From contig NMRB01000044.1 in assembly GCA_002633025.1 (NCBI GenBank), forward strand, positions 272,938 through 336,937: a DNA stretch of 64,000 nt, in the 5' to 3' direction. Positions 11,307-21,650 of this stretch are shown here, in pieces. Made by a program: the position numbers and the translations under genes. How positions within the stretch are numbered: the stretch's first letter is position 1; each line of letters opens with the position of its first letter. The notes beneath the pieces were generated by a model, which was not told where the DNA came from, made no database searches, and was given only the letters and a program-made list of their open reading frames with translations. Source of the DNA: Notospermus geniculatus (taxonomy: Eukaryota > Nemertea > Pilidiophora > Heteronemertea > Lineidae).

Positions 11307-13175
11307 AGGAAAGTGCTTTCGTGTGATGTAGTATCCGAGCATGTGGAGGACATTTAGTGTTCACATTTAACTTATTCACACGTCGGTCTCTTATCCCGTC
11401 TCTATCTCTCTTTCATCCACGAAGCACAAAATGGTATCTAGAACCTGCCGCTCCGCAAACTTTCCTTTGTAACAATCACGACATGTTCATACACATGCGT
11501 CAACTCACTTATTTCTCTGAGGAATCCGCAATACTATGGCGAATTCTTACTTATGAATATATCATCGCAGCGTATGATTGCTATTAGACGCTTACTAACA
11601 TTCTTTGTAACCTGTAAACGAGTAAATCAACTCTGTATCATTTTGTAGGATCAAAGATTTGATCGTTTGGCCCTCAAAGCATGCACCATAGAGACGAAAT
11701 CAAACACGAATGAATAAGAATCGGTGGCGAGAGAATCTTGGGGTGAGTGGACCACATGCCAAGTCTCACGGTACAAGAGATCTATAACTCGTAGGAGAAA
11801 GCCAAAGGACATGCGAGCTCAGCCTTTGATGGAACAGGGCAGGCGAAAGAGCACGACCAGTAGTTCTTCGATCGGTTTAACCCCAAGGCAATGTGAGGCC
11901 CCCACGATTTTGTAAGACGTTTACTTCTCTGAATATATGGTGCAGCAATATTTTTTCTTGCATTCTCATATTGTCCCAAACTACATGGATTGTATACATG
12001 TACTACTCAATGGAGAGACCTCGATCGGACAACTTAGTCATGTGGAGGGTACTTGGTGACTCTAGTTGTTCGAGGGGATTCGCTCAGCCGCAAGTTCTAG
12101 ACCCGAACACCGCTTCCTATCGCAAGACATTGGAATTCGTGAACGTAGCAAGCCGTATCTTGGCTAGCCACTGAACTTCATCCCTGAAGAACAAAAGACA
12201 GAAACGAACCCACGCACTCAAGTTGAGATCTATCGGTTTCGAAGGTTGTGTACGATCAACAATCAAACTGCTGAAAAATCCTGGTTTGGTCTGCCAGCAA
12301 ATGAGGGCAAGAAGCTGACCTTTGTCGATTAATCAGTTGACGAAAACAGATAAGACCTCCATTTCTTTTGCAACACTTGCAACGACTGCTCTACGATAAC
12401 ATCATGGCGTCGATCATTGAAACCAAAACCTTTGAAAGGCCTCCTCTTCCCAAACCACAGAAGTGATTGATTTCCTGAGTGCACCATTTGGCTGCCTGTC
12501 GGCCAGTAGCCTGCCTATCGATCTGATCAAGTCAAAGAATCGGCCAGGAAATCGTCTCCAATCACATGAGTCATGGTTGAGTTTGCACAACCCATGATAG
12601 AGATAACCCTATTATAGTCGGCGTTGGTGGAATCGATTCAAGTGCCTGGCTCTGTAGCAGAATGCTTGATTGAATTCGCCCATATTGGTACACGGTTTGG
12701 TGGTCCCGAGTGCGACCATACGTTCAGGATCGATCTCTTAAGAAATGCTTCCTCGTTTCTTGTGTGACGGGTGATTTTCAGCCGGATTAAAGGACACCTT
12801 CGCCATCGACATTCACCGCAGGATATTCATCTTACCATTGGTGTGAGACCAAAAGGATTTGGAAAGAAAATCTCTACTGAAATTCCAAGACAGTTAAATG
12901 GAGTTTCTTAACTATCGAGAACGTTTATTCAAAATCTTCAGGTTTATTAGGATTCTGGTTCGGTCGAGATCCGATACATTGGAATTGAATTAAACGACTC
13001 TTAAATGGTTGGAATTATTTTGACGATTTTCTTGTCGTATATTCAAAGGTCATTGAACAGGATAAACGTATTTCTGTCAGTCCGCCTCTGATTCTCTAAA
13101 GAAAATGACGACGTCGCATCATTTCTTGATAAAACTTTAATAGGAACAGGAACAGCCCTTTTCTTTAAGGACCAT
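11307..13175. other. Receptor intron DNA
   Basis: No exon or repeat recognised. Open frames on the plus strand at 11724-12174 have no recognisable content. Confidence 0.45.
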
Positions 13176-13610
13176 CTCAGTGGGAACCTTCAAGAATACC
13201 ACGACGTAGGAAAGAGATCAGCGAAGGATACCAGAGAAGGACCATTGTCGAAGGCAACAGGGTGCTCGGGGCAGTATGTGCCAACTTAGCAACACTGATG
13301 GGCGATCACAGTCGGAATCAAGTTTCAACTCGAGAACAAATTTCTTATGATTATTTTTGCAATCTGATGAAGATGCTGTTAAGGAGTTTGTTGACAGTAT
13401 CGCCCATCTGGGAAAGTTCAAGAACACCGCAACGCAGGGAAGTAAACCAGGCCAGCGACGTCGACGAGTGAAAGGACCATTGTGGAAGGCAGAGGGCTGC
13501 TCAGGATAGTGTACTGATGGGGTTTATAGTGGGAATCAAATTTCAACTCGAGAACAAATTCCTGAAGATTTTTTTGCAATCTGACGAAGAGGCAAAGGAG
13601 TTTGTTGATG
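13176..13610. repeat. Diverged tandem duplication, unit about 200 bp
   Basis: Two old, diverged direct copies. Shared landmarks in order: GGGAA(C/A)(C/G)TTCAAGAA(T/C)ACC, GGACCATTGT(C/G)GAAGGCA, TCAA(G/A)TTTCAACTCGAGAAC, and TTTTTTGCAATCTGA(T/C)GAAGA followed by AGGAGTTTGTTGA. First copy about 13176-13400, second about 13403-13610. Neither copy keeps a long frame. Confidence 0.7.
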
Positions 13611-14781
13611 GTTAGGATCACTCTCACAGGCAATTCCGACGACTTGTTTGTGTTGTTGACATCAACTGTTCCTGGTCATCACCTTGGCTGTTGTCGGTTC
13701 GGTTGTCTCACAGCGCCATGACAACCGCTGGGACAATCGTCAAATAATTCGAGATATTGAACCGAAAAGAACTTCTGGCGATATTATTCAAAATGAACGC
13801 TTGTAGAAACGGCAGTTGCTCAGACATGAAAAATGAGCATCATCGAGGTAACCTCACTCATTGTTCTGTATATGCCATGGAGAAACTGTTCCAACAATGG
13901 GGACACGTCTGAGAGAGATGTAACAACGAATAGAATAGAAAAATTGACGACGTCCGCGTTGGTTTATGAATAAATGTGATAAAATATTACGTTTTGATTC
14001 ATTGTTCAGGTTCATCGTCTGATGATATTGCCCACTCGTGTAATGGTTGTTGATTTAATGTTCAAAACGGCGATGCATTGTCAAGATATTTTGCGCCGTA
14101 GATTGTATAGATATTTTTTCTTGTGAAAGCTGCCATTTTTCAGTGGATGAATTGATTAACCCTCGTATTCAACATTTTCTTTTGCGGTGAATGTTAATTT
14201 TGGACAGGAGATGAACAGGAATTGGGGTAAACGTAGAGTAAGGTGTGATTTTGTGTTTGTGAACCCAAAATTCCCAAAAAACTGATGCTGAGTGGCAACA
14301 ACTGAAGTTTGTCACCTCAGTGTCCAGGGGTTCGAAATGTATCATTGGTCAAAAGACATGACAAGTTTAACCAGAAAGGCAGGAAAAACAAGATCACCTG
14401 ATTCGACCATCCGCCAACGAGTTTTGAGGTTTGAAAAAGACTTCCATATATGGATGAAGGCAATGAACATGAAAGGTGTATTTTTAACTCTGGTTAACCA
14501 AGCATCACAAGACAGCAGTCAGACTAAGGTTTGACGCTGATGGCTCAGTTATGATTACTCACACCGCCATCATTTATTTATAGAGTCCTTTGTAAATGAA
14601 TTCCCTTGGAACATCAGAAGACATCTGGAGTGATTCAAGTCACCGGAGATCAAAATGTCAAGAATAGTGCAAAGACTTCCAAACGAGTCTGGTCTTATTT
14701 GAATCTGACGCAAGTGCATACAGTTTGCTTTATTGAACATCTGTCAGAAGGTACGTATAATCAGAGGAACGAAATGAACAG
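13611..14781. other. Receptor intron DNA
   Basis: Intron sequence before the 3-kb duplicated block. Short plus-strand frames (14292-14534, 14606-14893) are without recognisable content. Confidence 0.45.
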
Positions 14782-14925
14782 AACGAAATTCATTATCAAA
14801 GGAGGAACCAATCAACTGCCTTGCAATGGGCTATCCCATGGCGTCATATATGCATGGGGAATTCCCACGTCGGGATGCATTCATTATCCGTAAAAATTTG
14901 CTGTGATGACAGAACATGAGCTTAC

Positions 14926-15063
14926 CTGAAGAAGATTCCAGCTTGATATCAACTGTGCAACGGTCTGAGTGACGGACGAACAGGCTGATCCTATGACCAT
15001 GAGAATCTGAGGCTTGTTGTAGATGAAATCATATAAGGTATCCATACCAACACCGGGGTCACA
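14926..15063 (-). CDS. GABA-B receptor-like exon, lobe 1 of Venus-flytrap domain (CDPG exon)
   Basis: First receptor exon of the colinear set, reading toward lower coordinates. It encodes CDPGVGMDTLYDF, then KPQILMVIGSACSSVTQ and SSWNLLQ, closely following the GABBR1 pattern CDPG...GCSSVS...WNL. Acceptor CATTCCAG and donor GTAAGC are canonical and both ends are phase 0. The two cysteines expected to form the lobe-1 disulfide are present, as is the first serine of the CSSV motif, which binds the GABA carboxylate in GABBR1 (Ser130 in GB1b numbering). The exon before it, which should encode the start of the domain with the G-L-F-P-type strand and the helix ending near a D-T-x motif, was not found in this window. 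A second copy lies 3.3 kb upstream. Confidence 0.9.
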
Positions 15064-16159
15064 CTGGAATGAAAAAGAATATGGCAGCATCAGTAAGGGG
15101 GTTATTGAAATCATGCAATGGTCATGTTATCCTGCTATGCTAATGGTGTTTTCACAGCCAGGAAAGGCGCTTTGCCGTTACGGTGAAGGGAGATGCCGAT
15201 CGAGCGATAAACACAGGCCGACAAAAAGAAGAGGCTCAAATGTTGCGTAGCAGTTGTTCGTTGTAAGATATCAAGTCGATATTTCGCCGTTGACGAAAGT
15301 AAAAACAAAATAAATTCTGACGATCTATTCAGCTCACATCAGCTGCATTAAAGCAGTAGAAGTTCTGATTTTTCAGTTTTGAAACGGTGAAACCAAAGTT
15401 TGGAATTCGTCATAAAACCCACTTTTGTCTGTTAAAACAAAGAATGTTATGAAATTTGCGCAACTTCGACAATCTCAGCCACTTTCCCAAACCTGAAACT
15501 TTGCTACGGGGGAGTTCTCATATGTTAAGCACCAGTTGAGTGTTTCTTATTCTTTTCTGGATGCCGTGCTCATGGCGTAAGCAAAGCTTGGATATGATTC
15601 GGTTAAAACACAGCGCAGTTAAAAAGTTAGTTAATCCAGAATGTTTCGGATATAGCTTATGCCTTTTGATGATGTTAAAAATCGGATTTTCCCTCATCGC
15701 CATCACCTTTACTGTGGGAATGGAAACAACAGGCCCTGATATAAAATGTCGTACAGCGAGGATTACCACACATATTGCCAGGGGCGTAAATATTCTTTAT
15801 CCTGCCCTTTGTAACTTGTTGTCATGGATCCCAAAGATCCGGAAGGGTACCGTGTGCAGCATGATGCTGAGAAGGATCAGATTTACCAGAGAAGTATCGG
15901 CAGACCCACGGTACACACCCGTGTTGCAGACACTTTCTCTGCCAGCGTGCAAATCTTTGAGAATGCTGGCTGTGGTCAAGCCTTGTTCTTCATCGCCTCG
16001 AGGGAGACCATTATAAGCCATAACAAAAGTTAGTGAGTGCTGAACCATTTTCTTTGGTTTATCCTGTTGTTATTCTTATATAATTTTGGATGCGGGTAAT
16101 GTTAGCCAACCGTTCATAGTTATCAGGAAGGATGTTGAACCTTTGTACACAACAACTGC

Positions 16160-16315
16160 GCGCTTGCCATACACGATCAATATTATTGCACAATATGGGG
16201 CTCAAAATAGGGACATGTGCTTCTGGCATGATAAGTGGAAGAAAGATTGGCAATAATATTGCCCATTTTGGTCCTCATATTGTACAATAATATTGAACGT
16301 GTATGGGCGGCTTAA
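16160..16315. mobile_element. Foldback element in copy 1
   Basis: The left arm contains CCATACACGATCAATATTATTG; the right arm complements it (CAATAATATTGAACGTGTATGG), with about 75 bases between. The same element is at 19437-19582 in the duplicate. Confidence 0.75.
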
Positions 16316-17796
16316 GGGACACACAACTTGCTAGTGTCAGGAACCTCTTCACTCATCATCAAAAGGTGGTCGAGAAATTTTCATCTTCACACGACCATAA
16401 AGACTTTCCCTGTTGACTATACCTTTGTAAAAAGTTCCCAAAGACACAAAAAAATGAACACGAGCCACAAAAGACTCTATTTATACGTTGCCTTTAAGAA
16501 AGATATTTATAAGATCGAGCTAAAAGCAATAGATGTTCAAGTGTTTCCTTGATTCCCTCTTTCAGAAAACCCCTACTTTAGCTTACAAATAATGGCTTGG
16601 GTGTTTTTTTAATGGAAGGTACAGTAACGTTTTAGCAAAGACCTGTCACGAGCTGCTGTGGTAATGGCTTCGAGAGTACGTTGTCGACGCTCATACAGAA
16701 GAATGACATGGCCATGGCACATTCCGAAGAAACGTTCGGTGGAAAACACAGACCAAGGTCAAAGTCCGTAGGCAAGAACATGCAGGCGCGGATAGCAAGC
16801 GCCGCCTCCTCTTTTGGCCAAGAAATCTGTAAAATAGACAGCGAAATTCTGGAGTTTGAGGCAAATTTCAATGGGGTTCCTAGCACAGGGCGCCCCCACT
16901 TTTCCCAAATCCTGGCTCCGTCCCTGAAGAACCTGCCAAAACGGAAATCTATACACGGCATTTCGAAGCACGGACGAACGCGAGGTCACTAAGTTCGCAA
17001 TGTCTACAAAAAATGACCATCGACACCATCAATTGGCCAAATGTTCTGTCAGCCTATAGGTAATCTCGTCAGGTCTGCCATGAGACGTCTCAGAAAATAA
17101 CATGTCACAATGCAATCTAATTTACCTCTTGGCCGTGAGCGAAATCAAATCGGATACAAAGGCGATACTCCCATGTCGATACGAGGTGATATCCTCGTTC
17201 CACGTAGATGACGATGTATTTCAAAGCCTTTAACCTACATAATCAACAGTTTTGGAGTGATTCTTTGAACATCCGTATCGCTGGGTACCCTCTGAGGGAT
17301 TTCAAGGCTATCACAGCATCATCATCAAAATTCGATTTGAGTAAACCCCTTCACAGGCGGTAATTTAATTCCCGTACCATAGATATTTCCGGCGTGGAGG
17401 TTGGTGAAGCTCACTGTATGCATGGTGCATTCGACTATTGCAGCTCGGTGTTCGTCGTAGATTTGATTCAGATTCAAGTACACATTTAATTAACCCATTC
17501 ATCGGTATTAGTAGACCTACCGAAGACCTGTTACCATGTCAAAACTTCGGCAAAACTTTCCAGCCCCTGCTCAACAAGTAAAGTCCGGCAGCATCTAACT
17601 ACGACCCAATGGAATGCGGAAGTTAGGGAATTGACAGTTCGATTTTCTACGGCTCTTGAATAACCGGTGCAGAGCGCGAACAATCGGGGAACGACCACAA
17701 ATGTTCGACAGGCATGATTAAAAATCGCAAAACTCTGCCACATTACATGACTTCCGCATTCCATTGGGTCGTAGTTAGATGTTGCCGGACTTTATA

Positions 17797-18043
17797 CCCC
17801 AATCACACTGAGCTAGTTCTCAGTACGTTCTTGAAAATTTTGCCGAACGGGCTCAAACTGTATGCGAACGGAGTGGACGTAGTGGCAACGTTTTACACTC
17901 TTTTTACGAACTTCGTGGATGGAAAGGGTGCTCCAGAACATCGAAGCATTATTTGGCCAAGGGTACAAGTTCTAGCCCGTTTTACGATTTTTTTAGGACG
18001 GGGCAGGACGTTTTGAGAACGACTTCAGTGTGACAGGCCCTTA
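17797..18043. mobile_element. Small inverted-repeat element at the duplication junction
   Basis: The left end is CCCCAATCACACTGAGCTAG, then TTCTCAGTACGTTCTT; the right end is ACGTTTTGAGAACGACTTCA, then GTGTGACAGGCCCTT. The shared inverted motif CACACTGA-GT-GTTCTC defines the ends. Another partial end (CCCCCATCACACTGAAGTCG) follows at 18047. It spans most of the spacer between the two 3-kb copies. Confidence 0.65.
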
Positions 18044-18212
18044 ATACCCCCATCACACTGAAGTCGTTAACGAAATTCATTATCAAAGGAGGAACCAATC
18101 AACTGCCTTGCAATGGGCTATCCCATGGCGTCATATATGCATGGGGAATTCCCACGTCGGGGAGCATTCATTATCCGTAAAAATTTGCTGTGATGACACA
18201 ACATGAGCTTAC

Positions 18213-18350
18213 CTGAAGAAGATTCCAGCTTGATATCAACTGTGCAACGGTCTGAGTGACGGACGAACACGCTGATCCTATGACCATGAGAATCTGAGGC
18301 TTGTTGTAGATGAAATCATATAAGGTATCCATACCAACACCGGGGTCACA
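18213..18350 (-). CDS. Duplicate GABA-B receptor-like exon (lobe 1, CDPG exon), upstream copy
   Basis: A 138-base exon (46 codons, phase 0 at both ends) encoding the lobe-1 stretch that begins CDPGVGMDTLYDF, continues ACSSVTQTVAQ and ends SSWNLLQ. A pyrimidine-rich acceptor ending CCAG and a GTAAG donor flank it. It differs from the exon at 14926-15063 by one silent base (Ala GCG for GCC), so the peptides are identical. In GABA-B receptors this stretch carries the first disulfide (Cys of CDPG with Cys of ACSS) and a ligand-contacting serine. Because the length is a multiple of three, including both copies would keep the frame but repeat 46 residues, which would not fold as a normal Venus-flytrap domain. 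It is therefore either an alternative exon or, more likely, the other allele placed in tandem with its 3-kb surroundings. Confidence 0.85.
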
Positions 18351-19436
18351 CTGGAATGAAAAAGAATATGGCAGCATCGGCAAGGGGGTTATTGAAATCA
18401 TGCAATGGTCATGTTATCCTGCTATGCTAATGGTGTTTTCACAGCCAGGAAAGGCGCTTTGCCGTTACGGTGAAGGGAGATGCCGATCGAGCGATAAACA
18501 GGCCGACAAAAAGAAGAGGCTCAAATGTTGCGCAGCAGTTGTTCGTTGTGAGATACCAAGTCGATATTTCGCCGTTGACGAAAGTAAAAACAAAATAAAG
18601 TCTGACGATCTATTCAGCTCACATCAGCTGCATTAAAGCAGTAGAAGTTCTGATTTTTCAGTTTTGAAACGGTGAAACCAAAGTTTGGAATTCGTCCTAA
18701 AACCCACTTTTGTCTGTTAAAACAAAGAATATTATGAAATTTGCTCAACTTCGACAATCTCAGCCCCTTTCCCAACCCGAAACTTTGCTACGGGGGAGTT
18801 CTCATATGTTAAGCACGAGTTGAGTGTTTCTTATTCTTTTCTGGATGTCGTGCTCATGGCGTAAGCAAAGCTTGGATATGACCGGTTAAAACACAGCGCA
18901 GTTAAAAAGTTAGTTAATCCAGAATGTTTCGGATATAGCTTATGCCTTTTGATGATGTTAAAAATCGCCATCACCTTTACTGTGGGAATGGAAACAACAG
19001 GCCCTGATATAAAATGTCGTACAGCGAGGATTACCACACATATTGCCAGGGGCGTAAATATTCTTTATCCTGCCCTTTGTAACTTGTTGTCATGGATCCC
19101 AAAGATCCGGAAGGGTACCGTGTGCAGCATGATGTTGAGAAGGATCAGATTTACCGGAGAAGTATCGGCAGACCCATGGTACACACCCGTGTTGCAGACA
19201 CTTTCTCTGCCGGCGTGCAAGTCTGAGAATGCTTGCTGTGGTCATGCCTTGTTCTTCATCGCCTCGAGGGACACCATTATAAGCCATAACAAAAGTTAGT
19301 GTGTGTTGAACCATTTTCTTTGGCTTATCCTGTTGTTATTCTTATATAATTTTGGACGCGGGTAATGTTAGCCAACCGTTCAAAGTTATCAGGACGGATG
19401 TTGAACCTTTGTAGCCTAAACAACAACTGCGCGCTA

Positions 19437-19582
19437 GCCATACACGATCAATATTATTGCACAATATGGGGCTCAAAATAGGGACACGTGCTTCTGGCAT
19501 GATGGGTGGAAGAAAGATTGGCAATAATATTGCCCATTTTGGCCCTCATATTGTGCAATAATATTGAACGTGTATGGGCGGC
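19437..19582. mobile_element. Foldback element in copy 2
   Basis: Counterpart of 16160-16315, with the same CCATACACGATCAATATTAT arm and complementary arm. Confidence 0.75.
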
Positions 19583-21067
19583 TTAAGGGACACACAACTT
19601 GCTAGTGTCAGGAACCTCTTCCACTCATCATCAACCGGTGGTCGAGAAATTTCATCTTCACACGACCATAAAGACTTTCTCAGTTGACTGTAGCTTTGTA
19701 AAAGTTCCCAAAGACACAAAAAATTGAACACGAGCCATAAGAGCCTCTATTTATACGCTGCCTTTAAGAAAGATATTTATAAGATCGAGCTAAAAGCAAT
19801 AGATGTTCAAGTGTTTCCTTGATTCCCTCTTTCAGAAAACCCCTACTTTAGCTTACAAATAATGGCTTGGGTGTTTTTTTAATGGAAGGTACAGTAACGT
19901 TTTAGCAAAGACCTGTCACGAGCTGCTGTGGTAATGGCTTTGAGAGTACGTTGTCGACGCTCATACAGAAGAATGACATGGCCATGGCACATTCCGAAGG
20001 AACGTTCGGTGGAAAACACAGACCAAGGTCAAAGTCCGTAGGCAAGAACATGCAGGCGCGGATGGCAAGCGCCGCATCCTCTTTTGGCCAAGAAATCTGT
20101 AAAATCGACAGCGAAATTCTGGAATTTGAGGCAAATTTCAATGGGGTTCCTAGCACAGGGCGCCCCCACTTTTCCCAAAATCCTGGCTCCGCCCCTGAAG
20201 AACCTGCCAAAACGGAAATCTACACGGCATTTCGGAGCACGGACGAACACGAGGTCACTAAGTTCGCAATGTCTACAAAAAATGACCATCGACACCATCA
20301 ATTGGCCAAATGTTCTGTCAGCCTATAGGTAATCTCGTCAGGTCCGCCATGAGACGTCTCAGAAAATAACATGTCACAATGCAATCTAATTTACCTCTTG
20401 GCCGTGAGCGAAATCAAATGCGATACAAAGGCGATGCTCCCATGTCAATACGAGGTGATATCCTCGTTCCACGTAGATGACGATGTATTTCAAAGCCTTT
20501 AACCTACATAATCAACAGTTTTGGAGTGATTCTTTGAGAACATCCGTATCGCTGGGTACCCTCTGAGGGATTTCAAGGCTATCACAGCATCATCATCAAA
20601 ATTCGATTTGAGTAAACCCCTTCACAGGCAGTAATTTAATTCCCGTACCATAGATATTTCCGGCGTGGAGGTTGGTGAAGCTCACTATATGCATGGTGCA
20701 TTCGACTATTGCAGCTCGGTGTTCGTCGTAGATTTGATTCAGATTCAAGTACACATTTAATTAACCCATTCATCGGTATTAGTAGACCTACCGAAGACCT
20801 GTTACCATGTCAAAACTTCGGCAAAACTTTCCAGCCCCTGCTCAACAGGTAAAGTCCGGCAGCATCTAACTACGACCCAATGGAATGCGGAAGTTAGGGA
20901 ATTGATAGTTCGATTTTCTACGGCTCTTGAATAACCGGTGCAGAGCGCGAACAATCGGGGAACGACCACAAATGTCCGACAGGCATGATTAAAAATCGCA
21001 AAACTCTGCCACATTACATGACTTCCACATTCCATTGGGTCGTAGTTAGATGTTGCCGGACTTTATA

Positions 21068-21650
21068 CCCCAATCACACTAATGCATGGGCTAGGGGGGT
21101 TCCCGCGTGCATAAGATGTACCCTAAGTTACTCTACTGTTTCTGAGAGGGGAGTATCCATATTATAAGAAAATCTTTGGTAGACTTTCTCAAACCCGGCA
21201 GCAAGTGAGAAAGAGACCCCTAAAGTTAGGGTACTGGAAATAAAAAGGGGTCAAAAATATGATATCATCAGATCATATCAATATTGGTGTCAAAATGTAG
21301 GTCTGTAAGTGTACTTCAAGAAAATACGCACCCCAAAGTCAGATTTGGCCCCTGAGCCCCTACAAAAGGGGTTAAAAAAGGGGAAATCCCAACTTTGACC
21401 CCTTGCCATTGGCTTCAGAGGCAACTTCAGCCGATAAAAGTTGATCAGTTCTACTCAGATAAGTAATACCTACATTTTGATACCCATCTTGACATGGTTA
21501 GTTTGGCCTAAGGTCCTTAAAGGTCAAAACAGGTAAAAAAGGGTCGAAAAAGGGGTCTGTGTATACCCGAATAGATCACGGTGTCAAGATGGGTATCAAA
21601 ATGTAGGTATTATTTATCTGAGTGGAACTGATAAGTGTGACAGGCCCTTT
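21068..21650. mobile_element. Non-autonomous element with CCCC-TCACACT ends and internal inverted repeat
   Basis: The left end is CCCCAATCACACTAATGCAT; the right end is ATAAGTGTGACAGGCCCTTT, resembling the ends of the element at 17797-18043. Inside, 21447-21494 (ACCTACATTTTGATACCCAT then CTTGACA) is complemented by 21582-21630 (TGTCAAGATGGGTATCAAAA then TGTAGGT). A related TGTCAAAATGTAGGTCTG piece lies at about 21290. No coding frame. Confidence 0.7.

Larger units (their letters stand above)
14782..17809. repeat. Direct duplication, copy 1 (3.0 kb)
   Basis: Begins AACGAAATTCATTATCAAAG and ends GACTTTATACCCCAATCACACT. The same sequence recurs at 18070-21080 with scattered substitutions and small indels. 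Contents in order: the receptor CDPG exon (14926-15063), unassigned DNA, a foldback at 16160-16315, a stretch with a minus-strand GARIWEKWG...LGTPLKF frame at 16780-16960 that looks repeat-derived, and a minus-strand frame at about 17100-17500. Confidence 0.92.
18070..21080. repeat. Direct duplication, copy 2 (3.0 kb)
   Basis: Second copy of 14782-17809, differing by scattered substitutions and indels (for example the loss of about 15 bases near 18967, and two extra bases near 20538). It carries the duplicate receptor exon at 18213-18350 with only one silent change. Confidence 0.92.

Noticed and set aside
15824-16033. Plus-strand frame starting MDPKDPEGYRVQHDAEKD
   Set aside because: The second copy differs by several amino-acid changes and an early stop, so it is not under protein constraint.
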